A stretch of 64,000 nt of DNA from Biomphalaria glabrata (lineage: Eukaryota; Mollusca; Gastropoda; Planorbidae), in NCBI RefSeq assembly GCF_947242115.1, contig NC_074719.1, forward strand, positions 33,361,769 to 33,425,768. The letters run 5' to 3'. Of the stretch, positions 12,280-25,018 are shown one piece after another. The stretch's first letter is position 1, and each line of letters starts with the position of its first letter. The notes beneath the pieces are model-generated. The model searched no databases. It was not told where the DNA came from and was given only the letters and a program-made list of their open reading frames with translations. The translations under genes and the position numbers were made by a program.

Positions 12280-12760
12280 TCTATAGAGAGAATCTTTTCC
12301 CTTTGCAACTTCTTGTGTGACTAAAGAAGCCAATCCTTGATACACAGCTGTGGTCACACGCTGGGCATCTGATCACCGCAAGTGCTTTTGCATTTTCACC
12401 CCTTTCTACTGCTGTGTTGGGTATGCCATCTGTAATCCGAGACCCTTCCTTTACGCTTGCTCTCTGTGTCGATATATCCAGTGCTTCTTTTTCCCAACTG
12501 TTAGTGTCGATTTTGAAGAACTTCATGTCGGGTTTACATACATCAGTATACCTTTAACCTTAAAAGTGGACGACCAGCGGCTCGTCCTGCCTTCTGTTAG
12601 ATCACCATACAGAATGTCTTGTGGAAGTCAACCTTGTGGCATTCTGTGAACACGAACAGACAGCCATAAGACGTCTGCTGCTGCTAACATCGCGGATGTC
12701 CTAGCTGGCACCTTGCTCTCAGCAGCACTTCATCGATCAGTGCTTATTTTATCTTGCCCC
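12280..12760 (-). mobile_element. LINE 3' fragment with C2H2-like finger
   Basis: On the minus strand RMPQG, DILYGDLTEGRTSRW and, in other frames, RCPACDHSCVSRIGFFSHTR match the terminal part of the LINE seen at 7150-8215: basic linker, then CPxC finger with a final H-x-R tail. Frames are shifted and the reverse transcriptase is absent, so this is a 5'-truncated dead copy. Confidence 0.75.
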
Positions 12761-12879
12761 TTATTTTATATTATACGTAATTAATTTCGTTGCATCGAGT
12801 CCCTTCATTTGTTTTAACGTCATTTCTACCCTAAAATATATTCTTTCTGGAAGGACACCCCTGCTCCCTTGCCAACTAG

Positions 12880-13560
12880 GGGTTTTGGTAGAGCGCAGTG
12901 AGCCATTCCCCACCCACCGGGGTCCGAGCGAAGCTCAGGCGCCAAGCATTATTTCCTGTATTTGAAACTAAACATGCATATTCTGAGTTGTCTACATGCA
13001 ATATAGGCCTACCACTACTCTTCTATTTAAAAAGTGTAGGTCAAATATCAAATCTGCTATTCCCTGCACTTCATTAATGGAGCCTAGTGGCTAGTAGGAA
13101 AACAAATCAATGTGTACAATGTTTTATTTGAGATTGGGTTAACTCTTATAGTTCTTTATTGTCTGTCTGAATACATAGAATTCTTGTAGATTTACATTAT
13201 TAAAGGGTTCCAGCAACTGGCATAAAAACCCAATTTCTAGACTAAAATGGTAACTTCAGTTTTTTTTTATTGAAAACCTCGTTTTGGCTACGCTCATTGA
13301 ATTTAGTGATTGTAGCTTTTCTTTTTATTGGAAGGGGTTTTTAACCTCAACCCCCTCCTCAGACCTCTCATCTTGGCTACGCTCATGGAATCTAGTGCCT
13401 ATAACTTATTTGCTTTTTTTTTTTTATTGAAAAGTGGAATTTTACCATCTGAAATTCCCTTGGCTACGATTACGGAATTAGGTGACTATTTATCCTCAAG
13501 GTTTTATTGAAAAAAAAAAAGTGTGCGTTTTGGGGGGGGGGGGGAATTAAGCTTAAAACA
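12880..13560 (+). repeat. Dispersed repeat family E, copy 1, with internal short repeats
   Basis: It starts near AACTAGGGGTTTTGGTAGAG, passes CTGCTATTCCCTGCACTT, then repeats a segment about three times in which TTGGCTACGCTCATGGAAT is followed by a TTTTTATTGAAAA run and a CCTCAACCCC-type run. The same order recurs at 37020-37530. It is non-coding and of unknown class. Downstream 13560-14290 holds nothing recognisable. Confidence 0.7.
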
Positions 13561-14289
13561 TTCATGGAATTAGGAAACAGTAGTTTTTGTTTCCTTTGAA
13601 TATTTGAGGTAGCGTAGTTTATTTTTGTGTTTTTATATTTCCTGGGGTGCCACTCTTCTACCGGTACTCGGAAGAAGATGTCATGTGACGGTTACTATTG
13701 CAAAGTCTATAATAAAAATGCGAATAGATTTATTGTTGAAATTGATCATTATAGATAAACAGAGACATGTCTAGCTCTAGCACCAGTACACTAATATTAT
13801 AAACAAACATTAAATAAAATATAACCCTGACACTAATCTTGACTGGAATCATGAAGTGCATTCATATAAATTTTATTTCCATTCTTAATTCTAAGGAAAC
13901 AATTTGCCATAACATTTTTACCAAAAGTTTCCAGAGCCTACTTGTACAAATGTAAGATTTTTGGCGTGGAAAAAGACTGAAATCTACAAGAGAATCTAAA
14001 TTAACAAAGGTGACATGAGTTGATTGACTTAAGCTGGAGCAATCATAGAGAATACTAATACATTTTGTAATATCTATTGCACAACTTGATTCCCACGATT
14101 AAGAGTGCAGTATTTAATGCAACTATGCAAACCCAGTTGTGAGCTGTATATTTTGATAAGTAATTAAGTTTTCTTTTCATCGTCTTCAACAGTCTCAAAC
14201 CAGGTCCTAAATGTACTTCCCATGACCTTTGTGAGAACTTTCCAGCTGTCTCTTTCAGAGGTCATCTGTTTTTCTCTATACTAGTGAAG

Positions 14290-14545
14290 GCAAAATGGCG
14301 ATTTAGTTGATAGTGATTAGCAATAATTAATTAACTAATTGTTTAATTTTTTTAATTGATTCACGTTTTATTAGGTACATTGAATAATTGTGTTGTTTCA
14401 ACTTGATCAGAAAATGGGTGTGGGAGAAACAATGTGTACAATTATCTACGGGGACAAAACTTCACATATTTAGCCATATCTGCTAATACTGAAGGATTAA
14501 TTTTTCTTGTTGGCATCAAACAAAATAATTAATTACCAGTAAATT
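14290..14545 (+). repeat. Dispersed repeat family A, copy at 14.3 kb
   Basis: This family is marked by an AT-rich start (AATAATTAATTAACTAATTG), then GATTCA, TTCAACTTGATC, GAATGGGTGTGGGAGAAA-type and TGTGTACAA words, and later CAGACAGACAGA with GAGTTGATATAAGC. Other copies lie at 16430-16570, 27330-27700, 28065-28470, 33340-33700, 35455-35535, 56790-57165 and 61070-61450. It has no coding content. Confidence 0.75.
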
Positions 14546-16437
14546 AACTCATTGACTGCTGTGTTTTGTTTTCAAAAAAATGCTACTTTTTTTTTAAAAA
14601 TAAGAAAATGTTCCAAACATGGCTAAAACAAAAATTTATTGTTTAAGTACCAATGATGCTATAGTAACATATTTGGTATCAAAGTAAAGGTAAATGAATG
14701 GAGAATGTGAAAATGTAAACATCTTTCTATTTAAATATAAGATACAAATTATAATCTAAATAATATGACACTCAGAAAAAAAAATGGATGCCAACTTTAG
14801 AACTTTTGAGACCTAAATTTAGATTTTGTTCTTTGTATTACTGTTGAAACAGCATATTTAGACTATTTACAGCATTTTCAAAAAGAAATGTGATAAAACA
14901 GTCAATAAAAGATGATGAATCATTGATTATATTATTATTTTTACCTTGTTTTTTAGTCAGAAAAAAAGTGAAAATTATTGCGCTTTTCATTACTACCAAT
15001 AACAATAGATACCAGTACTAAATCTATCAACCAAATGCACTCAAATATTATGTACATTTGAATCAATGGGATATAGATCTAGATTTGTCTTCTTTTTATT
15101 TGCATAGAACATCTTTCATTCTAATACTAGACCAGTGCAAGACATAGGCTAGCGAGAGATCAAAGCCTAAATCTCTAACTAGATGAAGGACAATAAAAAT
15201 CCTTATTCATTTTACCTAAGATTTAGACATTGAATAGATCATTATTACTGTTCCTTTGTGATAAATTATGGATTTAGAATAATTTTATATTTTACTTTTA
15301 TTTAGTAGTAAACCTTTTGGAGTGTAACTTGAACCAGTATAGTGATGGTGATGATTTTTACCAAAAAACAATACTAAAAAAAATTGCTAGAAAATATACC
15401 AAGAAAAGGCCCAGCATGGTGGATGAATATTGGATTTAGATCTGCCATTTCTGTTGTTTTCATTTATCTAAGGGTTAGATCTATAGGAATCTACAAAGGT
15501 GTAAAGATAAAAGCATAGATCTAGTCAACCTTGATCTACATTCAAGACCTAGCCCTAGTCTAAGGCCTAAGCGTATAAGGCAATACTTGATCTAGATCTA
15601 AATGCTAATAATGTCCAAGTCTGCTTCATCCTATGCTAAATCTTGATCAAGATCTTCATTATTACAATTCATAGAAGTATAAATAAAACAATAATAAAGC
15701 TTCTTCAGTAGTAAACATTTAGGGTGTGTCTTGAACAAGCATAGCCATGATGTTGTAGATTTTTATAGATAAACAATACTAAAAAAAAAAAAAAAGAAAA
15801 TGGGGAAAAAAATGCCCACAGTGGATGATTATTTGATGTAGATCTACCATTTCCTTTCTTTTTATTTACCAGAAGCTTAGATCTAAAGATATATCTAGAT
15901 CTAGAGTCCAAGTCTAGAGATAAAAGCTTAGATCTAGTCAATCTTGATCTACAGACTACACCTAGCCTACTGACAATAATAGATTTAGATCTAAATACTA
16001 ATAATATACACTAGATATAATCATATAAATACACTATATTTAGACCTACCTGAATCTAATCTATACATCTAGATCAAATTCTTCATTATTACTATTTATT
16101 TGTGATAATTTTTGGAATAATTATAAAGTTTCTTCAGTAGTCAACATTGTGGGTGTGTCTTGGACTAGCGTAGTCATGGCGACTTTTTTTTACATTGTAA
16201 AAAAAGTAATAAATAAATGTCTAAATAAAGCCAAAAGCTTCTAATTTCTATGTAAACAAAGGATCAAGAACTCTTTTATAAAGTAAAAATAGTTCCACTG
16301 TTGTTAGTTAAAATTTTTAATTTAAAAATGCAACAAAACAAAGGTAGGGTAAGAACGTCTATGGGATAGACGTTCCGTGCGTTTAGGGCAGACAGACCGT
16401 CTATGGGATAGACGCTCCGCACTCATTGAGTTAATAG
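14546..16437. mobile_element. piggyBac-like element flanked by TTAA
   Basis: The left end reads TTAACTCATTGACTGC and the right end, reverse-complemented, TTAACTCAATGAGTGC. TTAA is the piggyBac target site. Close to the right end there are two copies of a hairpin with core CGTCTATGGGATAGACG (16360-16412), the first with perfect 10-bp arms GAACGTCTAT around GGG. The interior has no open reading frame, but holds three diverged tandem copies of a segment of about 400 bp. I read it as a non-autonomous or long-dead copy. The alternative is a chance TTAA pairing, made less likely by the subterminal hairpins. Confidence 0.6.
15290..16200. repeat. Three diverged tandem copies of a segment of about 400 bp
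   Basis: Starts near 15300, 15695 and 16125 share an AGTAGTAAACATT-type word, GGTGTGTCTTG, a YATAGTCATGGY-type word and a poly-A stretch. The first two also share GATGAATATT/GATGATTATT, CATTTATC/TATTTACC and GATCTAGTCAA with CTTGATCTACA. The copies are old and lie inside the piggyBac-like element. Confidence 0.65.
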
Positions 16438-17158
16438 AATAACTAGTTACTTCTATTGATTCATGTTTTGTTAGGAGTTTCAACTTGATCTAAGAATTGG
16501 TGTGGGGGAGATAATGTGTACAAAATTTGGCCCAGACAGAGTAAATTTATGAAGCTTTCTAAAAAAAAAAACGAGAACACAAACAAACAGAAATGCTCAT
16601 GGAAGTTGTATTTCATTTTGAATACATTCTTGCAATGTATTATAAGACTATAGTTTTTTTAATTAGTTGCACTAAAAGCTGGCAAAAGAATCAATATATC
16701 AACAAATTGTTTCACCAACAAAGATAATAGTGCAGGAATCAATTCCTTTGCTTCACATTCCACCAGAATGAAGGCACTATGAATTAACCTGAATCACCAT
16801 TACATAAAATCAATTTAAATTAACAATTAATTGTTGTGGTATACAGTCTTCAATGCATACTATGGACACAAATAAAATGAAAAGATCAAATTATTATATC
16901 ACTGTCAAATTTTGTTTATGTACAAGTACTGAACTTTCAACAAATGACTTGGGCAAAATAAAAAAAAGTCTCAGTGGCACAATGACAAGCTGTAGACCAA
17001 GATCCATCAGAAGTCTAAATCATGTTTAATCTATAATACTGTTCACTAGTGGTAGCTGGAAAATTTTAGTACCAGTAGTACCTCTGCAACTCTTATGCTA
17101 GAAATTTTGTTCCACATGTTTAAAAGTTCTTAAAAAATTGGTTATCTTCCCTTTCAAT
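16430..17158. other. Family A fragment, then 3' flank of ZNHIT6
   Basis: 16430-16570 is a partial family A repeat (GTTTCAACTTGATC, GGTGTGGGGGAGATAATGTG). The remainder, up to the ZNHIT6 stop codon, has no exon or repeat I can name. It would include the ZNHIT6 3' UTR, with several AATAAA-like words. Confidence 0.45.
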
Positions 17159-20100
17159 TTATCTTTCCAAAATATCTCCAATTTCTGGCATGTATATTTT
17201 TGATTTAGGATTCAAGAGTTGTAATTCAAGGTCAGCTTGACTTGTTGTTGCCACCAAAGGTTTTAAATGTTGACGATTTTGTACCTCCATGAACTCCAAA
17301 TCATCTACCAGAAACAAATAAAAACAACAAAACTAAATTTACCCATTGTTACATAGTCTGATTGTGTATAGAAATATTTAATATTAAATTGATAAACAGA
17401 ACTGTACATTTTAATATATAGAGACAATTTGGATGTGTTCTTTTAACTCTTTATCTCCATAATTATTTTCCACGTTCTGACAGAATAGTTCTTTTTTCAA
17501 ATTTGTACATTCTGCCCTGTTATGATAAAACTTCAATAAAAGTTTTGTTTGTAATCAGAAAACATTACTCTTGGTAAAGAATTTTAGGAGAATGCATGCT
17601 CTTTTTATAAAATACAAAATTAAAGTTTATAAAATCAAAGATTAATTAAATTTAATGGGGTCAAATCAACGATGATATCATCAATTAGGAGAGAAAGAGT
17701 TAAGAAACAATGCAGGAAATATAGTTGAAAGATTTGATGCCAACAACATGAAGTGTATAGCCTTGGACAAGTGTTTTGATCTATTTCATATTATAGATAC
17801 TGAATAAAACAATCTACAAAGTGAAAACAAAAATGACATATTAAAGTTTGAAACATGATGTCTCTTACCTTCAGAGATTAGGACAAAGTTCTGTGTGTCT
17901 TTGTACTGAGGTGGTAAGACATAAATTGTAGGGAACTCTGTCAGACAATGTCCTTTTAGATTTTCACCAAGTGTAGCATTGGGATTGAGTTTAAAAAACC
18001 TGAGAAAGAAATCTTAAGGTGAGTTGATCTCATACTAAAATGTCTAGATGTAATACAGCCAAACACTAAGAATGTTTAGTTTTGATTGAAATGGAACTCA
18101 GTATTTTCAGTGGGTGATATGTGTCCAGCTTCCAACAACTAGTAAAAAGCTTAAGCCATGTGCAAAAATTGCCAGTCAAGCTCTTTCACTTTTGGTTACT
18201 TAATTTTATTTACATATTATCAATTTTTTTTTTTTTTTTGCAATATATAACAGCAAAAATAAAAAAATATGTATAGTCCTACAATGGCAATGGAGTGATT
18301 CCATTGCACATTGTGACAGCTCTGCAGATGTCAATGTTCAACAAATACATGTTTCAGCCAAGGTTTTTATATGAACACCTTTAAGTTTTCTATTCCTTTT
18401 ATTTCTACTACATTTTGGAATAGTTTAAATGATGCAATTCTTCTATTTGGCTAATAAGCCCAAGATGCTATGTAACCGCTATTTCAAGGTGGCTATAAAT
18501 CAACTACTTAATTGGATTAATTAGTTAATGTTATCGAAGTCAACACTACATGTAACTAAGTGAAGGGTCTCAACAAGTAGAATGAAAAATTTAGACCAGA
18601 CATTTTAAGAAAGTACCGGTTGCAAAATATGTAACTGTATAACAAGTTAAGAGACTAGCAGTTCAATGTTTGGAAATCTTCACTATCTTTTCAGAAAGTC
18701 TACTGACCTGACTCTATTGGCAGGCAAACATTCAATTTTCAAAAGAAACTGAGAAGCTTCAAGATTGTCCTTCTCATAATCCCTTAAACATTTCCTCATT
18801 TCTGGGTGATCTACAAAATTGATCCACTTTTTGGCAATGTCTTTTAGAATGGTATCTTCTGGCACACTAGATTTAAAGAACAATCAACAACAGAACAGAT
18901 TTGATTTTGAAAAAAAATGTGAAAAAAAAAACAACAACAACAAACTTGGACTAGTGTATTATTGCTAATAAATTTACATCAAGTCTTAAAAGTAACATAC
19001 CTTATAATGTTGACATTATACATAAATGTTAAAAAAAGCTACTCACCGTTCATCTTTTATTTCTGTATTGGAAGCCACAAAATGCCAACCAATGTGCCAA
19101 AGAATTTTATCAGATCTGGAAGCCAAGAAATATAGAGATATTAAAATTTGTCATAAACCAGAGCCCTGAAGTTTCAAACTTATATAAAAAATATTCTAAA
19201 TAAAGGATGATTTTCATTAACAACTTCAAATAAGATCAGAACAATTTTCAAGTTAAGCCAAAATTTATATGATTTTTTGATTAAGAGATGGGATTGCATT
19301 AAGCTTTATGCAAACAGCAGAAAACAAAGTAAATATTAAGCATTTTTGTCAAACCTTATCATATAATAACTTGTATTATTTTTATGTCTAGTCAAAGCTT
19401 GTGATAACACTTGTAGTTTGATCCCTCTCTTGAAGGCAGCAGTACTTAAGAGCTTGGTCTGAAGAGAGATACAAATCACCGAAACATTTTCTATTATGTT
19501 CTACTTTTGTATTGAAACCTAAATACATAAAAATAGCTTAACCTACAAGTCATAAAGAGATAAACTAATCAAAGAATTAGTTTAAAAAAAAAAAGAAAGA
19601 ATGAAAAGCAGGAAGAAAATCTTTTGAAGCATTCTAGAAAAAAAAAATCAAGAAAATGATATATTGTACAATATTTGTTACTGTACAAAGTTGCAGAGTC
19701 TGCTACAGTTATAAACATGACAGAGTAAGAAATCTAACCCTTTTATTCATATATGGTCCTGAGAAGGAATGATTTTTTCTGTTGTCTTGTGATGATTTAA
19801 AACTGTACAGTTTTCTGTTTGCATCCTCAAGCAATCTGTAATCTACAAACACATACAATACAAATTTTATCAACAAAACATTCAACCAAACATAATTTGT
19901 AATTTAAAAGTGTGTTGCAAAAAGTATAAGTAGTGTTGATAACAGTGATGGTTATAAAAGTACCTAATAGCTAATTCAAAATTTAACTCATGATGCGCAT
20001 GCTTATACATAATTTGAATTGCAATTTTTTCTAACTCATCTTTGTTCCCTGACAAAAGTAATTTATATACATCTTTATGCTTGCTTTGAAAAAAGATTGT

Positions 20101-22192
20101 TAGTCCTAGATAGAGTAGACTCTAGTGTTTTATTCTCTAGATCTGATGTCTAAACAGACCATGAGTTCTTGAGACATCAAGCACTAACCAAAGACAGCTG
20201 TGGAGAATAGGTGCTATCTAACAACATGAAGATGTCTTAAAAACCAAGACACAGAAACAAATTTAGGTCTTCAAAAACAACATTGCTTAAAATTTCAGAT
20301 GTTCAGCAGTATGTTGAACAAGAAACATTATTATAAAAAATAAAAAAATCCTAAATATTTGTAATGTGCTAAGGACAATCTTATTGGAATTTTTTTTTCC
20401 TCCTTATAAATTACGAGTTCATTTTTGAGTATAACAGCAATGCTTACTCTAATCTATCTAAAACTGTAAACAAACCATTTAAAAGATGCCCCTCTCCATA
20501 TTGTGATTTATCTACAAAGGCAGTTTTTATTCTTTCTCCACTGCAACCAAGTCGAATCTTGTGTTCTTTGACACATGACAAGGAGCAGGTTCTCAGCTCA
20601 CAGTTAGGACAAGTATAGATAGCCTCAGTCTGATTACATATTTCACAAGGAAATTTTCTTTTTAAACTGAAAAAAAAAATATAGATAAAAAAATAAAGAT
20701 AAGAATATAACACATTTATAACTTGTTCTTTATTCTGAAACTAAATGCATGAAAGAACTCTTTCATTGCTGACTGGAATGGGTTATCTTGAATGGTAATA
20801 TCTATGATTAACAAGTACAACTCAACACACGAGTTACAAATGGGATGAGTGTAAGATTGAAATTTTTTTCTATAAAATAAGAACAACAAAATCGGCCAAT
20901 CTAAGCAGCAGTTAAGGATGCCATCGACCAGATGAACGGAAATCAATGATAAAAGTATTGTATAATTATTCATTTTTTAATAAATACTGATAAACATTGA
21001 TCAAAATTAAAATATAACAACAAAAGATCTCGCAATTACTAAGTAAATATAATTTTTATACAAAACATAAAGACAATTTAATTTAAATATTAAACTTAAA
21101 ATACAGTAGTTCTGGACAAGAAGAGATTGTACACTAGACTAGAGCATAGATTCTATGTAGTCTGGGAGAAAATGATACCATTTTAATGATTTTTCTGCAT
21201 AATACACATTGGACTTCAAATAAATTAACAATGACCTACCAATTATTTTTAACAGCTTTTTCTGACGTTTCTACAAGTTCTATGACACAATCATCTTCAA
21301 TTTCAGAACAATCAGATCTATCTGTATTGGCTCTAGGGTTAGATCTATCATCTTCATTATCTTTTTTACCAGTTTCAAGAGTTTGAGTTTCTTCTGTTTG
21401 CGCTTCACTTAACCTAGAAACACTAACAGTCATAGCCATTGGTACATTGCTTTCAGTTTCATTCAAATCACTGTTAGTGGTTATACTGTTATTAACACTG
21501 ACATTTTCACTGTTAATAACATTTTCAACATCAACTTGATTAACAGATCCATTCTCTTGAGTTTGAGAATCTACAACTAGATCAATTCCTAAAACTTTAT
21601 TATCTTTTTTATCAGTTTCAAGAGTTTGAGTTTCTTCTGTTTGCACTTCACTTAACCTAGAAACACTAACAGCCATAGTCATAGATACATTGGATTCAGT
21701 TTCATTCAATTCACTGTTAGTGTTAATAGTACTGTTATTAACACAGACACTGTTAATAACATTGACAGCATCTACTTGATTAACAGATCCATGCTCTTGA
21801 ATTCGAGAATCTACAACTAGATCAATTTCTAAAACTTTATTATCTTTTCTATCAGTTTCAAGAGTTTGAGTTTCTTCTGTTTGCGCTTCACTTAAGTTAC
21901 TTAACATAGAAATACTAACGCCCATAGATACATTGGTTTCAGTTTCATTCAATTCACTGTTAGTGTTAATACTGTTATTAACACCGACACTGTTAAAAAC
22001 ATTGACAGCATCAACTTTCTCATGATTCTCTACTAGATCTAGATTTTCTAGACCAGGTACTGCGGCTACTGCCTGAGGCTCATGGCACTCTTCAATCTCT
22101 TGCTCTTCTAGTTCTACAGTTCGAGGGTCTACAACTAGATCTAGATCAATTCCTGAAACTTTATCATCAACAGTTACAGTTGTTTCACTCAT
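17159..22192 (-). CDS. ZNHIT6: Box C/D snoRNA protein 1 (zinc finger HIT domain protein 6), eight exons
   Basis: BCD1/ZNHIT6 is a nuclear assembly factor for box C/D snoRNPs, working with the R2TP/NUFIP machinery. Coding exons: 21240-22192, 20476-20666, 19739-19842, 19355-19458, 19047-19115, 18708-18866, 17869-17999 and 17159-17304. All have GT-AG borders and phases agree, giving 618 residues (human about 470). Residues 1-317 are acidic, Ser/Thr-rich and probably disordered. The zf-HIT domain follows: CEICNQTEAIYTCPNCEL, then CSLSCVKEH and a last Cys, the usual paired ligands. After HLLNDYRLLEDA come the conserved C-terminal blocks (AAFKRGIKLQVL, KILWHIGWHFV, QFLLKIECLPANRVRFFKLN, FPTIYVL). 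The start at 22192 opens the long first exon, and the upstream sequence has stops. The acceptor for the HIT exon follows a T-run. It looks functional. The long N-terminus is unusual. Confidence 0.93.
21357..22020 (-). repeat. Three in-frame 240-bp repeats inside ZNHIT6 exon 1
   Basis: The block with VSVSRLSEAQTEETQTLET recurs with a period of exactly 240 bp (near 21357, 21597, 21837), giving three 80-residue units that also share INTNSELNETE and a Val-Asn-rich segment. The first unit in protein order has lost the Arg-Leu pattern (SISMLSNLSE). The units are still clearly alike in DNA, so the duplication is fairly recent. Confidence 0.9.
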
Positions 22193-23370
22193 TTTTGATT
22201 AGACGTAAATCTCTAGTTCTCAATTAGATCTAGCAGTCTAGGTCTAGCCAGTCTATATAGAACTATTTCTAAAATAGTGTTAACTTTTGTTTATCATCGA
22301 AGGAGCATGCTTTGATGTCAAAACAGAAAAGAATTGGTATTCGTTATAAAGTTTGTTTTGGATACCAATAAAAGAAAGTCGATATTTTAGACTCGATGTC
22401 CATAAATTAATTTATTAATAGCTAGTAGAAATGAATCGACGTAATTAATATATACAATAAGATATATTGTGAATTAGTTTTAAGGAAATTTTAAATTAAT
22501 TATAATAAAAAATTGCCAAAAATTATCTTTTTGCAAATCAACGACGTTAAGTATCGATACAAAAAAAGAGTATCGTTAAGTATATCACAAGAGTAGCTTC
22601 CCCTGATTAAAATAATTACATTGCAAAGCATTGTTGTGGTACAAATAAATTTGGTACACTTTTATTAAAGCTAATAAAAAAAAATCGCTTTTGTTTTCAA
22701 CCATTCTAGTACATCTAAAAGCATTGCAAAATAGTACTTGATGTCAATTAATTATGATTTAACAATTGATTACTAGTCCATCAAGGACTCAGAGAGAAAA
22801 ACGCTGACTACCACCACAGCAGTACTATCAGGACTTTGATTATTTAATTAATAAGTATTAAATTGTCTTGGTATTAAATGTAATTTTGATTTCAATGCGC
22901 GTGTGTGTTAAAATTAATTATAATCTCTTTTTACTTAATAACTATCTCAGTCCCAAGGTTCATCCTAACAGACACACTATACACACCCAGATGTACATAC
23001 ATTAATCTACGCTGTGTATGATGATTTACAATTAAACCATACATTTAATTCAATGATATCTGTACAATGGCATGACAAATGATTAATGTGAATAAAACGT
23101 ACATACAAATACATATGACATGATATGAAGTTTTGTAGTTCATAAGTTCAGTTCAATTAAATGCTTAACTAGTATTTAAAAAAAAATAACCACCTTATTG
23201 TAGTATGCTGTCCAATAATATTGACCTCAACAACATTTCAGTTTCCCAACTCAAGACAAAGATTCTGTAACAGTTTCAGTTCACTTTCTATAAAAAAAAT
23301 GTTCAGAATAATACCAGGATCTTTCAATCAAGAAAAATAATTAACAACGATGAAGTTAAAACAATGTTCA
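22193..23370. other. Upstream region of ZNHIT6
   Basis: It probably holds the ZNHIT6 promoter and 5' UTR near 22200-22330. The rest is AT-rich, with no repeat unit or exon that I recognise. Confidence 0.35.
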
Positions 23371-23399
23371 GAGTTACAGTACCAGAACTCACAATACCA

Positions 23400-23608
23400 C
23401 AATGTACCGCCTACACTGACACACTGAAACCCGAAACCCTGTAGAAAACAAATAACAGAGATTACAAATACGAACGAATCCCTATTAAAATAAGTTTACA
23501 ACGTGAAACAAAACTCACCGTAAACATGGTTCAAATAGTCCTCTAAGAATATATCCAAGGCAATTGCTAAGGCTGTCCAGTAACGTAAAGCACAGGACAA
23601 AACTCCAG
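23400..23608 (-). CDS. Two tentative short exons of an unidentified gene
   Basis: A stretch near 23518-23608 has a strong acceptor (TATCTTTTTTTAG) and donor (TTTACG|GTGAGT). In one frame it reads SGVLSCALRYWTALAIALD then IFLEDYLNHVYG. A second acceptor (TTTTCTACAG) near 23440 continues this frame for about 19 residues to a stop. I do not recognise the protein and could not find upstream exons. It may be a non-coding transcript or chance. Confidence 0.22.
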
Positions 23609-24129
23609 ACCTAAAAAAAGATACAGCTTACATTTAAAGGGCAAGATGGATTGAATGCAACAAACGTAGGGCCTACCAGAAGAAAATATTGACGTCATAT
23701 TAGCGACATTTGTTTTGTTCATACACATTTAAAATACTCTAATAATCAAGCAGATAAATTAATTACACGCACCATAAGTGAGAACATCACCAGACGAAAA
23801 GAGCCAATGTAATTACTACTGGTACAGATATATTAAAATGAGGTAGAATGAGGTAGTGACGAGTGACAGAGAAAAGGGACGTGACAGTATAGTTGACTTT
23901 TAGTCACACTTCTACTTAAAACTGCTAGTGCAATGCCAACCATTTATTTCAAGTTTTTGTTTTATTTCGCCATGAAAAACTTAAAAAGAGATAGCTTACT
24001 TTCTTAATCAGAAGTCATTATGTTAGGTTGCGACTTTGGTGCAGTATGTTAAACTTAGAGATGCTGAAAATGATGTTTTTCTGTGCTGTCTGCAAGCAGC
24101 TTCTTATTTAAAAAAATAATAAAATAATT

Positions 24130-24245
24130 AAGTCCTACTTGTATTCACGTGTCAATCTAGTCGTGCATATTAATTAGACTTAAACTATGTTAAGTTATTG
24201 TTTTTTTCTGGCTGGCTCAAGCAACCCGCTCTATGCTCTAATGAC
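24130..24245 (+). repeat. Dispersed repeat family B, copy 2
   Basis: It shares TCACGTGTCAATCTAGTCGT, the GTTAAGT word and GGCTGGCTCAAGCAA with the copies at 11690 and 37783. Confidence 0.6.
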
Positions 24246-24799
24246 ATTAAGGAAGAATAACTCTACAAATTTATCTTAGTATATGGTGTAAGAAATGTGC
24301 TTTTATCTTTGTGTCTTTATTTTACTATGTAACACTTTCACATTCAACTATAAAATATACTTCTAGTACTCGTTAGTTACATATATATTGGCCATATTAT
24401 TCTTGGGTAAGAAGACACACACTCTATCCAACTCATTTGAAGGCTACCATTTAACATTTTATTTTACACAAAAAGCTGATTTAGTCTTGGAGTCATTTTG
24501 ATGAATTCTTTTGCTGTTTATTCCTTACAAATTGTCTCTATAAATTTCGACTAAAATAATTAGATCCACGAAAAGAGCCAATCGCAAATAGAAAGAAGGC
24601 TGCACTTTTTTAGGGCTAAATACCCATTGCAGAGTTTCAAGGCTTTCCTACAATGTTGTTGTGCAAATGTTGTCTATCTTTAAATCTTCATCTATCTATA
24701 TATATGCTTTGTAGTTCACTGTGTACGTCTTTGCCTGTTTATGTGTGAGCGTCTACGAACATTGTGTTCATCTAAGTTAATAGCTAGGTGTAGCCTAAG

Positions 24800-25018
24800 T
24801 AAAAAGTCAAGTTCCCCTTTCAGACCTTGCTATTTATAGGGCAGATGATGTTAAGGTCATCTGTTTCTGTGGCCAACGGTTAACAAGCGATGTGCCATGT
24901 GGCCAGGGCAACGGCGCCCTAAAAATCCCGAAATTCAAAATCCCAGTCTTCACCACGATTCGAACCCAGGACCCCAGGCTCGGAAGCCAAGCGCTCAACC
25001 ACTCAGCCACTGGGCCCC
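24800..25018 (-). mobile_element. tRNA-derived SINE, family S1
   Basis: Read on the minus strand it opens with a tRNA-like head: GGCTGAGTGGTTGAGCGC (box A region), GCTTGGCTTCCGAGCC, then GGGTTCGAATCGTGGTGAAG (box B), followed by ACTGGGATTTT. The body runs into CAGATGACCTTAACATCATC-like sequence. Related copies are at 41240-41556, 48500-48770 and, as a fragment, 34115-34215. It is a retroposon head, not a tRNA gene: the acceptor stem does not pair. Confidence 0.8.

Noticed and set aside
20716-20973. Minus-strand frame of 85 codons with CNSCVEL and NPFQSAMKEFFHAF between ZNHIT6 exons 1 and 2.
   Set aside because: Including it would break the phase between exon 1 and the HIT exon; no clean donor.
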